The notes under the pieces: model-generated | Told to the model about the DNA's origin: nothing | Databases searched by the model: none | Seen by the model: only the letters and a program-made list of their open reading frames with translations | Part shown: positions 52,778 to 61,233 of the stretch, in pieces | Layout: the number at the start of each line of letters is the position of its first letter | Numbering within the stretch: position 1 is the stretch's first letter | Translations under genes and position numbers: made by a program | DNA from: M30B80 sp965656935 | GTDB taxonomy: Bacteria; Pseudomonadota; Alphaproteobacteria; Rhodobacterales; Rhodobacteraceae | Length of the DNA stretch: 64,000 nt | NCBI GenBank assembly: GCA_965656935.1 | Contig: CBFHMG010000010.1 | Coordinates: 1 to 64,000 of the forward strand | Direction of reading: 5' to 3'

Positions 52778-53815
52778 CTAGGTCAGGAAATCGGTTATCA
52801 CAGCCACGCCCGGCGGTGTCGGCCCGTTGAAAGCGGCAAGCTCTGCTCCGGTCTGCGACAACGCAATCTCGCGCGCGATAAGCGGCGACATATCGACAGC
52901 GCCGCTCTCGATCAAGCCAAGAAGACTGGGATAGCGCCAACTTGGCATGCCACGCGTGCCAAAAAGTGAAAGATTGCCCATATAAACGGCATTCATATTG
53001 ATCTCCATGCGCGCGGTATGCCCGATCGGCATGCCCACCTGCACATGCCGCCCCAAAGGCCGCAGACACTCGATTGATGCATTCACGGTTTGAGGGATCC
53101 CCAAAGCCTCGATGCTGACATGCGCGCCGCCGCGCGTGATCTCGCGGATCCGCTCGGCCGCGCCGCTATCGGCTGCATTGACCCCCGCATCAATCCCTAA
53201 GGATATCGCGTGATCGATCTTTTCCTGCACGATATCGACGACCACCACATAGGCCCCAAGCGCCTTGGCCAAAAGCGCCGCCGACAAACCGATGCCGCCC
53301 GTGCCATGCACAGCCACCCATTCCCCCGCCTGCACCGCCGCACGCCCCGTCAGCGCATGCCAACTGGTGGTCACACGGCACCCCAGCCCCGCCGCCACCG
53401 TGGGCGAGAGGCTCTCGGGCAGACGCGCGAGATTATGATCAAATGGAACCGCCACATATTCCGCAAAGGCACCAGGTTCCACAAAACCGGGGAGCCGCTG
53501 GTCAGGACATGTATTTTGATTGCCCGATTGGCAGGATGGGCAGCGCCCACAGGCCAGAATAAAGGGGGCAACAACCAGATCGCCCGTCTTATAGGTCGCG
53601 CGCGGCCCCGCTTCGACCACCTCGCCACAATATTCATGGCCGCCGATCTGCCCCAGCAAAACGCGTGGATGCTCGCCCGTCCAGCCATGCCAATCCGAGC
53701 GGCACACCCCGCAAGCCATGACTTTAAGAACAACCCCATCCTCGGGGCAGTCAGGATCAGCCACATCCTCTATCGACAAATCCTGATTATATTCGCGCAA
53801 AACCGCCGCCCGCAT
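52778..53815 (-). CDS. Zinc-dependent alcohol dehydrogenase
   Basis: A 345-residue medium-chain dehydrogenase. Catalytic zinc ligands are Cys38 (ACGVCRSDWHGW), His60 and Glu61 (IGGHEYCG). The structural zinc loop has Cys89, Cys92, Cys95 and Cys103. The Rossmann motif is VHGTGGIGLSAALLAKALGA. The substrate is unknown. The ATG at 53815 is chosen for GGAGGGT upstream. It lies between purS and purQ on the same strand, an unusual place for such a gene; it may simply share the transcript. Confidence 0.93.
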   Translation of the reverse strand: MRAAVLREYNQDLSIEDVADPDCPEDGVVLKVMACGVCRSDWHGWTGEHPRVLLGQIGGHEYCGEVVEAGPRATYKTGDLVVAPFILACGRCPSCQSGNQNTCPDQRLPGFVEPGAFAEYVAVPFDHNLARLPESLSPTVAAGLGCRVTTSWHALTGRAAVQAGEWVAVHGTGGIGLSAALLAKALGAYVVVVDIVQEKIDHAISLGIDAGVNAADSGAAERIREITRGGAHVSIEALGIPQTVNASIECLRPLGRHVQVGMPIGHTARMEINMNAVYMGNLSLFGTRGMPSWRYPSLLGLIESGAVDMSPLIAREIALSQTGAELAAFNGPTPPGVAVITDFLT

Positions 53816-53893
53816 CCGCTGACCCTCCCAAGCCGTCACATCCCCGAAGGGGACGCCAAACTGGGCCAGCCGTCAAGCAATCATGCGCGCAGC

Positions 53894-54124
53894 TTACGAC
53901 AGCGCGATCTCGTAGCTCTCGATCACGGTATTGGCGAGCAGCTTTTCACACATCTCACCGATCTGCGCCTCAGTGGTGCCCTCGGCCAGATCCAACTCGA
54001 TCACCTTACCTTGGCGCACGCCATTCACACCCTCAAACCCGAGGCTCCCAAGCGCGTGACGCACCGCCTCGCCCTGCGGGTCCAATACACCTTGTTTCAG
54101 CATCACAGTCACGGTTGCGCGCAT
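53894..54124 (-). CDS. purS: Phosphoribosylformylglycinamidine synthase subunit PurS
   Basis: A 76-residue small subunit that joins PurL and PurQ into the active complex. Family features are VTVMLKQGVLDPQGEAV near the start, ALGSLGFEGVNGVRQGKVIEL and a C-terminal MCEKLLANTVIESYEI. The ATG at 54124 has GGGGC upstream. Upstream is a copy of the recurrent motif and then purC. Downstream is an alcohol dehydrogenase gene before purQ. Confidence 0.96.
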   Translation of the reverse strand: MRATVTVMLKQGVLDPQGEAVRHALGSLGFEGVNGVRQGKVIELDLAEGTTEAQIGEMCEKLLANTVIESYEIALS

Positions 54125-54134
54125 CGCCCCACCC

Positions 54135-54157
54135 TTCATCTTTCCAAAAATACGAAA
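54135..54157 (-). repeat. Recurrent short motif, copy 5
   Basis: On the minus strand it contains CGTATTTTTGGAAAGATG and ends 10 bp before the purS start codon, between purC and purS. Confidence 0.8.
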
Positions 54158-54193
54158 ATCCGCACGGGAAAACCCTATCCCCGCACGCTCTTC

Positions 54194-54955
54194 TTAGTTG
54201 ATCAATGTGGGCTTGGTCACGCCCGAGCCCTGCGCAGGCATCACACCAAGGCGCCGCGCCACTTCCGTATAGGCATCCGCCAGATCGCCCAGATCACGGC
54301 GGAACACATCCTTGTCGAGCTTCTGGCCCGTCTCGATATCCCAAAGGCGGCAGCTATCGGGGCTGATCTCATCGGCCACGATCAGCCGCATGAAATCCCC
54401 ATCAAAGACACGGCCGATCTCGATCTTGAAATCGACCAGTTTGATCCCGACCCCCAGCATCAAACCCGACATGAAATCATTCACCCGCAGGGCAAGGCTG
54501 ACCATATCGTCAATATCCTGCTGCAAGGCCCACCCGAAAGCGATGATATGCTCTTCCGAGACAATCGGATCGCCAAGCGCATCGTCTTTATAGTAAAATT
54601 CGACAATCGGACGCGGCAGGGCGGTGCCCTCCTCAATGCCCAAACGCTTCGAGATCGAGCCCGCCGCCACATTGCGCACGACAACCTCCAAGGGAATGAT
54701 CTCGACCGCGCGGATCAATTGCTCGCGCATATTGAGGCGTTTGATGAAATGGGTCGGCACACCGATCCCGCCCAAACCTGTCATGAAAAACTCGGACAAA
54801 CGATTGTTCAGCGCGCCTTTGCCATCGATCGTTGCCTTTTTCTCGGCATTGAACGCGGTGGCATCATCCTTGAAATATTGAACCAGAGTACCGGGTTCGG
54901 GACCCTCATAGAGGATTTTGGCCTTGCCTTCATAGACCTTGGTACGCCGTGCCAT
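54194..54955 (-). CDS. purC: Phosphoribosylaminoimidazole-succinocarboxamide synthase
   Basis: A 253-residue SAICAR synthetase of purine biosynthesis. It shows VYEGKAKILYEGPEPGTLVQYFKDD at the start (ATP loop), GGIGVPTHFIK, IIPLEVVVRN, VEFYYKDDALGDP and KLVDFKIEIGR, all typical of the short bacterial form. The ATG at 54955 with GGAGACAT upstream gives the normal length. It starts the leftward pur group purC-purS-adh-purQ. Confidence 0.97.
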   Translation of the reverse strand: MARRTKVYEGKAKILYEGPEPGTLVQYFKDDATAFNAEKKATIDGKGALNNRLSEFFMTGLGGIGVPTHFIKRLNMREQLIRAVEIIPLEVVVRNVAAGSISKRLGIEEGTALPRPIVEFYYKDDALGDPIVSEEHIIAFGWALQQDIDDMVSLALRVNDFMSGLMLGVGIKLVDFKIEIGRVFDGDFMRLIVADEISPDSCRLWDIETGQKLDKDVFRRDLGDLADAYTEVARRLGVMPAQGSGVTKPTLIN

Positions 54956-55128
54956 GATGTCTCCAGTGAAACTTGCTGTGGGGACGGCAAGAAAAGCGCC
55001 CCATCCTTGCTCGGCGCTATAGGCCAAACTGCTGCGCCTCGCAAGATGGATGCCGCATGCCGCTTGCGAAGCGCCCCTGCCCGTACCTATCTAAAAGGGC
55101 ATATCTGGCCAAAACAGAAAGGCAGACC

Positions 55129-55443
55129 ATGAGCACCTTTGACGATCGTGAAAACGCATTCGAGGCGAAATACGCCCATGATGAGGATATGAAATTCAAG
55201 GCCGAGGCCCGAGGTAATAAATTGATCGGGCTTTGGGTGGCCGAAATTCTGGGCAAATCGGGCGACGAGGCCGAGGCCTATGCCAAAGAGGTGATCCGCG
55301 CCGATTTCGAGGAAGCGGGCCATGAAGATGTGATGCGCAAATTGCTGACCGATCTGGGCGACAGAGTGCCCGAGGAAAAACTGCGCGCCAAATACGCAGA
55401 ACTGATGGCGCTGGCCAAAGCGCAATTGCTCAGCGAGGACTGA
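55129..55443 (+). CDS. F1Fo-ATPase zeta subunit (inhibitor, DUF1476)
   Basis: A 104-residue helical protein of the DUF1476 family: MSTFDDRENAFEAKYAHDED at the start, KFKAEARGNKLIGLWVAEILG, YAKEVIRADFEEAGHEDVMRKL and a C-terminal helix. In Paracoccus the homologous zeta subunit inhibits ATP hydrolysis by the ATP synthase, with the N-terminal segment inserting into F1. AAAGGCAG precedes the ATG. It is divergent from purC and followed by a strong GC-rich stem-loop. Confidence 0.9.
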   Translation: MSTFDDRENAFEAKYAHDEDMKFKAEARGNKLIGLWVAEILGKSGDEAEAYAKEVIRADFEEAGHEDVMRKLLTDLGDRVPEEKLRAKYAELMALAKAQLLSED

Positions 55444-55449
55444 ACGGCA

Positions 55450-55518
55450 GCCTGCACCACATGCTAGCGCGCGCCCCGCAAATCCCTTGCGGGGCGCGCG
55501 GCCAACTGGGCTGCAGGC
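55450..55518 (+). terminator. Nested GC-rich stem-loop after the zeta subunit gene
   Basis: A 14-bp perfect stem (55468-55481 with 55487-55500, five-base loop) lies inside outer arms GCCTGCA (55450-55456) and TGCAGGC (55512-55518). There is no T-tract, so it may stop transcription inefficiently or stabilise a transcript end. Confidence 0.55.
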
Positions 55519-55609
55519 AAATTCATAATCATCATGTGAAGATTGCGGGTTGCCTCAAGATGCTGAACGGGCCAAACGGGCGGCGCTTGCAAGCACAGAA
55601 AGATATCAC

Positions 55610-56623
55610 ATGACCAATGCACTCTCCGAGCTTCTCAAAACCCGCGACTGGCTGATGGCCGATGGCGCGACGGGAACGACCCTGTTCAATATGGGGCTGC
55701 AATCGGGCGACTCGCCCGAGATTTGGAATGACGAACATCCCGACCGGATCGCGGCCCTGTACCAAGGTGCGGTTGATGCGGGCTCGGATATCTTCCTGAC
55801 CAATTCCTTTGGCGGCACGCGCGCGCGGCTCAAACTGCATGACGCGCAGGATCGTTGCATCGAGTTGAACCGCAAAGCCGCCGAGATCGGCCGCGAGGTC
55901 GCCGATAAGGCAGGTCGCAAAGTGATCGTTGCAGGCTCGGTCGGGCCGACTGGCGAGATCATGGAGCCTATGGGCCCCCTCACCCATGCCGCCGCCGTCG
56001 AGATGTTCCATGAACAGGCCGAGGGCCTCAAACAGGGCGGCGCGGATGTGCTTTGGGTCGAGACGATCTCGGCCCCCGAGGAATATATGGCCGCCGCCGA
56101 GGCCGCAAAACTGGCCGATATGCCATGGGTCGGCACGATGAGCTTTGACACAGCAGGCCGCACGATGATGGGCATGACCTCTCAGGCGATGTCGGAAATG
56201 GTCGAAAAGCTCGAAAATAAGCCAATGGCCTATGGCGCGAATTGCGGTGTCGGGGCTTCGGACCTGATGCGCACTGTCTTGGGCTTCCGCGCCTCAGGAA
56301 ATCCCCGCCCGATCATCGCCAAGGGCAATGCAGGCATCCCGAAATATGTCGATGGCCATATCCATTATGACGGCACGCCCGAATTGATGGCGCGCTATGC
56401 TGTTATGGCCCGCGATGCCGGTGCTACGATCATTGGCGGGTGCTGCGGCACGCAAACCCACCATCTCAGCGCGATGCGCAAAGCGTTGGAAGAGACTCCG
56501 CGCGGCGATGCGCCAAGCCTTGAGGAAATCGCCGACGTGCTTGGAGGATTCTCCTCGGGCTCCGACGGCACGGATGGTGCAGGCCCCACACGCGCCCGCG
56601 CCAATCGCCGTCGCAGGGATTAA
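55610..56623 (+). CDS. Homocysteine S-methyltransferase family protein (Bmt/MetH N-domain-like)
   Basis: A 337-residue zinc methyltransferase related to betaine-homocysteine methyltransferase and the first domain of MetH. It has DGATGTTLFNMGLQSGDSPE at the start. Zinc cysteines are in GANCGVGA and in the adjacent pair of IIGGCCGT. The C-terminal 20 residues are Arg-rich (TRARANRRRRD). Downstream are a corrinoid protein, a small membrane protein and DUF1638, so it probably transfers a methyl group from or to a corrinoid to form methionine. This could be part of a split methionine synthase or demethylate betaine; the sequence does not decide. Confidence 0.9.
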   Translation: MTNALSELLKTRDWLMADGATGTTLFNMGLQSGDSPEIWNDEHPDRIAALYQGAVDAGSDIFLTNSFGGTRARLKLHDAQDRCIELNRKAAEIGREVADKAGRKVIVAGSVGPTGEIMEPMGPLTHAAAVEMFHEQAEGLKQGGADVLWVETISAPEEYMAAAEAAKLADMPWVGTMSFDTAGRTMMGMTSQAMSEMVEKLENKPMAYGANCGVGASDLMRTVLGFRASGNPRPIIAKGNAGIPKYVDGHIHYDGTPELMARYAVMARDAGATIIGGCCGTQTHHLSAMRKALEETPRGDAPSLEEIADVLGGFSSGSDGTDGAGPTRARANRRRRD

Positions 56624-56766
56624 GCCGCGAAAACGGCTGCAAAATTCGCCATCAGGTCGCCACAGACCGAGGCTATGTCGCAAATTAACGCCCCCTTGTG
56701 GCGCATAAGGTTAGGTAATCGGTCCAATAGAGAGCGCAGGCCTCGGGCCTTTAGGAGACGCAGACC

Positions 56767-57474
56767 ATGTCAGATGACAATGACGATATCATCCTGTCGG
56801 ACTTGCCCGATGATGAACTTGTCCAACAGATGTTCGACGACCTCTATGATGGTCTGAAGGAAGAGATCGAGGAATCGGTCAATATCCTGCTGGAACGCAG
56901 CTGGACGCCCTATGACATCCTGACCAAGGCGCTGGTTGGCGGCATGACCATTGTGGGCAATGATTTCCGTGACGGCATCCTCTTTGTGCCCGAAGTGCTG
57001 ATGGCCGCCAATGCGATGAAGGGCGGCATGGCCATCCTGAAGCCGCTTCTGGTGGAAACAGGCGCGCCGCGCGTTGGCAAAATGGTGATTGGCACCGTCA
57101 AAGGCGATATCCATGATATCGGCAAAAACCTCGTCTCCATGATGATGGAAGGCGCGGGCTTCGAGATTGTCGATCTGGGCATCAACAACCCTGTCGAAAG
57201 CTATCTTGAGGCTTTGGACAAGGAAGGCGCGGATATCCTTGGGATGTCGGCCCTGCTGACCACGACCATGCCCTATATGAAGGTCGTGATCGACACGATG
57301 GTCGAAAAGGGCATTCGCGACGATTACGTTGTTCTGGTCGGTGGCGCACCGCTGAACGAGGAATTCGGCCGCGCGATCGGCGCTGATTCCTATTGCCGTG
57401 ACGCCGCTGTCGCTGTGGAAACCGCCAAGGAGTTCATGGCGCGCAAACACAACCAGATGGCAGCCCAAGCCTGA
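56767..57474 (+). CDS. Corrinoid-binding methyl carrier protein
   Basis: A 235-residue cobalamin protein. An N-terminal helical cap (B12-binding 1; ILLERSWTPYDILTKALVGGMTIVG) is followed by a Rossmann-like B12 domain with the DxHxxG motif (Asp114, His116, Gly119 in KGDIHDIGKNL), then GADILGMSALLTTTMPYMK and VLVGGAPLNEEFG. The histidine binds cobalt from below. It belongs to the MtbC/MtmC-type carriers. It lies between the methyltransferase and a DUF1638 gene in the same direction and would shuttle the methyl group between partners. Confidence 0.96.
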   Translation: MSDDNDDIILSDLPDDELVQQMFDDLYDGLKEEIEESVNILLERSWTPYDILTKALVGGMTIVGNDFRDGILFVPEVLMAANAMKGGMAILKPLLVETGAPRVGKMVIGTVKGDIHDIGKNLVSMMMEGAGFEIVDLGINNPVESYLEALDKEGADILGMSALLTTTMPYMKVVIDTMVEKGIRDDYVVLVGGAPLNEEFGRAIGADSYCRDAAVAVETAKEFMARKHNQMAAQA

Positions 57475-57565
57475 ACCTTTTGACACTGGCCCGCAAATTC
57501 AAGCGGGCCAGTCTCGCAATCCCTCGCTCCCGCCCCCACATCAAGGGCAGAAACGGGAGAAACAG

Positions 57566-57736
57566 ATGCCACCACGCCAATTCATATTCCTGATCGCCGC
57601 TGTCCTTCTGGCTGCAGGCATCAGTGTGACGGTTGCGCTCTGGTTCGGGCCGCAATTGGGCTTTGCCAGCGAGATCGGCATATTGAGCGCGCTGGTTCTG
57701 CCGGCACTCCTGCTGCGTCTGGCGCTACGAAAATGA
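57566..57736 (+). CDS. Small two-helix membrane protein
   Basis: A 56-residue protein with two predicted transmembrane helices (FIFLIAAVLLAAGISVTVAL and IGILSALVLPALLLRLAL) separated by a short loop, ending in RK. GGGAGAAACAG precedes the ATG. Its stop overlaps the start of the DUF1638 gene as ATGA, which argues that it is translated. Not recognised as a family. Its place inside a corrinoid methyltransferase group suggests a membrane-associated helper or merely a co-transcribed protein. Confidence 0.75.
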   Translation: MPPRQFIFLIAAVLLAAGISVTVALWFGPQLGFASEIGILSALVLPALLLRLALRK

Positions 57737-58365
57737 CAGAATATCCAGAAGATAAAGCCCTTACCCAAAGCGGGCTTGAGGCCACGGGGAATGGCCGCAT
57801 CCTGCTGCTGGCCTGCGGGGCCTTGGCGCGCGAGGTGCTGGCCCTGACGCGGGCGAACGGCTGGTCGCATCTTGATCTGCACTGCCTGCCTGCCATCCTG
57901 CACAACACCCCCGACAAGATACCGCAAGCTGTGGCCGAGGCCGTGCAGGCGCATCGCGCCGCCTATGATCAGGTTTTCGTGCTCTATGCCGATTGCGGCA
58001 CGGGCGGGCTGTTGCAGGCCAAATGCGCCGAGCTTGGCGTGCAGATGCTGGAAGGCCCGCATTGCTACAGCTTCTTTGAAGGCAATACCGCCTTTGCCGA
58101 ATTGGGCGAGGTCACGGCCTTTTACCTCACCGATTTCCTCGTGCGCCAATTCGATGCCTTCGTGACCAAACCCCTTGGCCTCGACCGCCATCCCGAGCTG
58201 CGCGATATGTATTTCGGAAATTACGAGAAACTCGTCTATCAGGCCCAGATAGATGACCCAGAATTAACCGAAAAAGCAAAGGCTTGTGCGGCGTTCCTGA
58301 ACTTGGATTTCGAGCGGCGCCTTACAGGCTATGGCGATCTGGAAAAGGCTCTGCGCGCGCTTTAG
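57733..58365 (+). CDS. DUF1638 family protein
   Basis: A 210-residue protein of the DUF1638 family, which co-occurs with corrinoid methyltransferases. Conserved features are LLACGALAREVLAL, LDLHCLPAILHNTPDKIP, VLYADCGTGG, EGPHCYSFFEG, FYLTDFLVRQFDAF and YFGNYEKLVYQAQ. Repeated cysteines at these motifs could bind metal or corrinoid. It is translationally coupled to the small membrane protein. A role in corrinoid activation or in methyl transfer is inferred from context only. Confidence 0.9.
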   Translation: MTEYPEDKALTQSGLEATGNGRILLLACGALAREVLALTRANGWSHLDLHCLPAILHNTPDKIPQAVAEAVQAHRAAYDQVFVLYADCGTGGLLQAKCAELGVQMLEGPHCYSFFEGNTAFAELGEVTAFYLTDFLVRQFDAFVTKPLGLDRHPELRDMYFGNYEKLVYQAQIDDPELTEKAKACAAFLNLDFERRLTGYGDLEKALRAL

Positions 58366-58790
58366 GCCAAGGAGGCCTCGGCCGCCAATTTGCGAATACG
58401 CTCCACCATTGCGCGCACCCCGTTTGAGCGTTGCGCCGAAAGATGCTCGTCCAACCCCAGACGCGCCAGTTCCGCCCCTGCATCCACCTTCAGCACATCC
58501 GAGACCGATTGATCGGAATAAAGCGCATGCAACACGGCGATCAGCCCGCGCACGATCATCGCATCGCTTTCGCCGCGAAAGCGGAATTGCGCCTGCGGCC
58601 CCTGCCCGTCAATCTCGGGCAAAATCCAGACTTGGCTCGCACAGCCATCCACCTTGGTGGCAGGCACGCGAAAGGCCTCCTCCAGCGGAGGCATGGCTTT
58701 GCCCAACTCAATCACATGACGGTAGCGATCTTCCCAATCATCAAGGAAGTCAAAGGTCTCGGCGATGTCTTCAAAGGCTTCGGTGGCCAT
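58362..58790 (-). CDS. sufE: Cysteine desulfuration protein SufE
   Basis: A 142-residue sulfur acceptor that takes persulfide sulfur from SufS and delivers it to the SUF scaffold. The acceptor is Cys50 in VDGCASQVWI. Family patterns LGKAMPPLEEAF and FRGESDAMIVRGLIAVL are present. The ATG at 58790 is chosen over an upstream in-frame start because it fits the family. It converges on DUF1638 with a four-base overlap and stands apart from the sufT/sufA pair at 14.6 kb. Confidence 0.95.
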   Translation of the reverse strand: MATEAFEDIAETFDFLDDWEDRYRHVIELGKAMPPLEEAFRVPATKVDGCASQVWILPEIDGQGPQAQFRFRGESDAMIVRGLIAVLHALYSDQSVSDVLKVDAGAELARLGLDEHLSAQRSNGVRAMVERIRKLAAEASLA

Positions 58791-58923
58791 GGCCTGCCAT
58801 CTTTCCTGCTGCAATTTCTGCGCTTAGACCTAGGCTGCGGGGCCGCGAAGGTCCAGTGGCGCTTTTCAACATCATCGGGATGCGCTAGGCAATGGTCACT
58901 GACCTGTGGAGGGGCTATCCGAA

Positions 58924-59367
58924 ATGATCACACGTATCGCTATTCTAAGTGTTGTTGCCATCAGCCTTGCGGGCTGTGCCACACGGTTGAACCCTTTCAA
59001 CTGGTTCGGAGGCGATCGCGAAGAACGGGTGAGCGTTGAAGAGGTGGTCGAGGTTCTCGATAACCGCCAACTGGCAGGCGAAGTGCTGAGCCTGCAAGCC
59101 GATGCCCTGCCGGGCGGCGCGATCATCAACGCCATCGGATTGCCACCCACCCAAGGCTATTGGGAGGCCGATCTGGTCGAGACCAGCCGCGAGGGCGGCA
59201 CTTTGACGATGGAGTTTCGCATCTTCCCGCCCCTCACCCAAGCGGCAGCAGGCACGCAGCGCAGCCGCGAGGTTCTGGCGGGTCGTTTCATGAGCACACA
59301 GGATCTGGACGGGATCCGCACAATCGTGGTGCAGGGCCAGAATAACCGCCGCTCCATCCGTCGCTAG
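58924..59367 (+). CDS. Lipoprotein of unknown function
   Basis: A 147-residue lipoprotein. The signal peptide ends in a lipobox (AISLAGC, Cys18). The mature part is mainly strand-rich (VSVEEVVEVLDNRQLAGEVLSL, WEADLVETSREGGTLTMEFRIF), resembling small periplasmic beta-domain proteins, with a basic C-terminus (NNRRSIRR). GGAGGGG lies nine bases before the ATG at 58924. Not recognised as a family, and its neighbours (sufE, rnd) give no hint of function. Confidence 0.85.
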   Translation: MITRIAILSVVAISLAGCATRLNPFNWFGGDREERVSVEEVVEVLDNRQLAGEVLSLQADALPGGAIINAIGLPPTQGYWEADLVETSREGGTLTMEFRIFPPLTQAAAGTQRSREVLAGRFMSTQDLDGIRTIVVQGQNNRRSIRR

Positions 59368-59384
59368 AGGCGCGCGGTTTTATA

Positions 59385-60545
59385 TTAAATATCAACCAGT
59401 TGAACGCTGGCGCCTTTGACGGCCAAGCCAACCTTGCCCTCTACCAGACGCAAGGCATCCTTGCCGAAAACCTCGCCACGCCATCCGCGTGACCACAGAC
59501 CGTCCAGATGGCCCGAAGCGATATCATCGAGATCCGAGGCCGAGGCGATCAGCTTTTGCGCCACGCCATATTCTTCGGTCTTGGCTTTCAGCAATACCCG
59601 CAGCAAATCCGCCAAAGCAGGGTTCAGGGCAGAGCGGTCCGGCCCTTCGGGCAGGCTTGGATATTGCGAAGCCGGCATCTCCAGCCCGCGCTTGACCGCG
59701 GCCAATAAACCATCGGCCAATTCGCCTTTGCGCGCTTCGCGCTGCAAGAGACGCGACTTGCCCAAATCCCCCACAGATTTCGGCTTGGTGGAGGCAACCT
59801 CCATCAAAGCGTCATCCTTGAGCACGCGGTTGCGCGGCACATTACGCTCCTGCGCGTAGGATTCACGGAAAGCTGCAAGCTCCTTGAGCACGGCAAGGAA
59901 TTTCCCTGCGGTCGTGCGCACCTTCAACCGCCGCCATGCCTGCGCAGGCTCGACCACATAGTTCGAGGGATCGGTCAGTTGACCCAATTCTTCTTCAACC
60001 CAAGCGGTGCGATTGGTTTTTTCCAATTGCTTGGCAAGAAATTCGTAAATCTGGCGCAGATGGGTCACATCACCCAAGGCGTAAGTCTTTTGCGCATCCG
60101 AGAGCGGCCTGCGCGACCAATCGGTAAAGCGCGAGGATTTATCGAGGCTGGATTTGGCGATTTTACGCACCAAAGTCTCATAACCCACCTGATCGCCAAA
60201 GCCGCAGACCATCGCGGCCACTTGGGTGTCAAAAAGCGGCTTGGGCACGACATCGCCCTCGACATAGAAAATCTCGAGGTCTTGGCGCGCGGCATGAAAG
60301 ACTTTGACCACCGCCTCATTGCGGAACAGATCATAAAGCGGCGCAAGCGACATGCCCTCGGCCAAGGGATCAACCAGAACGGCGTCTGTGTCATCTTTTC
60401 CGGGAAGGGCCAGCTGCACGAGGCAAAGCTGCGCGAAATAAGTGCGTTCGCGCAAAAACTCGGTATCGACAGTGACATAGGGCACGGTCGCGGCGCGGGC
60501 ACAAAAGGCGGCGAGCGCCTCGGTCGTGGTGATAATCTGAGTCAA
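59385..60545 (-). CDS. rnd: Ribonuclease D
   Basis: A 386-residue 3'-5' exoribonuclease trimming tRNA and other stable RNA 3' ends. The DEDD exonuclease residues are in VDTEFLRERTYFAQLCLVQ, VFHAARQDLEIFY and TYALGDVTHL. An HRDC domain follows (about 205-285, AVLKELAAFRESYAQERN and RNRVLKDDALMEVA). The start is a TTG at 60545; no ATG gives a complete exonuclease domain, so the rare start is accepted. It is the only gene on this strand between sufE and purN. Confidence 0.95.
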   Translation of the reverse strand: MTQIITTTEALAAFCARAATVPYVTVDTEFLRERTYFAQLCLVQLALPGKDDTDAVLVDPLAEGMSLAPLYDLFRNEAVVKVFHAARQDLEIFYVEGDVVPKPLFDTQVAAMVCGFGDQVGYETLVRKIAKSSLDKSSRFTDWSRRPLSDAQKTYALGDVTHLRQIYEFLAKQLEKTNRTAWVEEELGQLTDPSNYVVEPAQAWRRLKVRTTAGKFLAVLKELAAFRESYAQERNVPRNRVLKDDALMEVASTKPKSVGDLGKSRLLQREARKGELADGLLAAVKRGLEMPASQYPSLPEGPDRSALNPALADLLRVLLKAKTEEYGVAQKLIASASDLDDIASGHLDGLWSRGWRGEVFGKDALRLVEGKVGLAVKGASVQLVDI

Positions 60546-60630
60546 TCGCGGGCCACAGCATTTTGGAACAGTTTGAGCAGCGGTGATAGGCGAGTGGGGG
60601 CCGAAAGGAAAGCCCCAGCCAAGCCCTGCC

Positions 60631-61233
60631 CTAATCTGTTGCGTTCAGGTAAACAGGCCCGCGCGCGCCACTTGCAAAACGGCGCAGCACGGCGGGATAG
60701 AGCAGATGTTCCTGCGCCAGCACACGGGCGGCCAATGTCTCAGGCGTATCCCCCGCCTGCACCGAGACACGGGCCTGCCCCAAAAGCGGGCCCTGATCCA
60801 GCACGGGCGTCACCTCATGCACAGTACAGCCATGTTCAGAATCGCCCGCCTCAAGCGCGCGGGCATGAGTGTGAAGGCCCGGATATTTCGGCAAAAGCGA
60901 GGGGTGGATATTGAGCATACGGCCCGCATAATGGCTGACAAAATGCTCGGTCAGCACACGCATGAAGCCTGCAAGGCAGATGATATCGGGGGAATGGCGC
61001 TCAAGCGTTTCGATCAATTTCGCCTCAAACCCTGCGCGATCACCCTTGAAGGGGCGGTGATCGACGGCCTCGGTCGCAATGCCCATCTCGGCCGCGCGCG
61101 CCAGCCCGCCTGCATCCGCACTATTGGCCAGAACCACACAAGGGCGCGCAGGGTGGTCGCCCGTCATCGAGCGCGCCAAAGCCACCATATTGGAGCCGCC
61201 GCCCGAAATCAGGATCGCAACCCGTTTGCTCAC
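60631..61233 (-). CDS. purN: Phosphoribosylglycinamide formyltransferase PurN
   Basis: A 200-residue enzyme transferring formyl from 10-formyl-THF to GAR in purine synthesis. Motifs are KRVAILISGGGSNM at the start, FMRVLTEHFV, the catalytic Asn/His in LNIHPSLLPKYPG and the aspartate in TPVLDQGPLL. The GTG at 61233 overlaps the purM stop as GTGA, so the two are translationally coupled. A longer upstream frame would run back into purM and is not used. Confidence 0.95.
   Translation of the reverse strand: MSKRVAILISGGGSNMVALARSMTGDHPARPCVVLANSADAGGLARAAEMGIATEAVDHRPFKGDRAGFEAKLIETLERHSPDIICLAGFMRVLTEHFVSHYAGRMLNIHPSLLPKYPGLHTHARALEAGDSEHGCTVHEVTPVLDQGPLLGQARVSVQAGDTPETLAARVLAQEHLLYPAVLRRFASGARGPVYLNATD

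Noticed and set aside
55444..55609. Riboswitch (SAM, SAH or cobalamin type) before the homocysteine methyltransferase
   Set aside because: I looked for the conserved cores such as the cobalamin B12 box and the SAM-II/SAH patterns and could not match them; only a plain GC-rich stem-loop is present.
56624..56766. Cobalamin riboswitch before the corrinoid protein gene
   Set aside because: No B12-box-like conserved sequence or recognisable aptamer layout was seen in the 143-bp gap.
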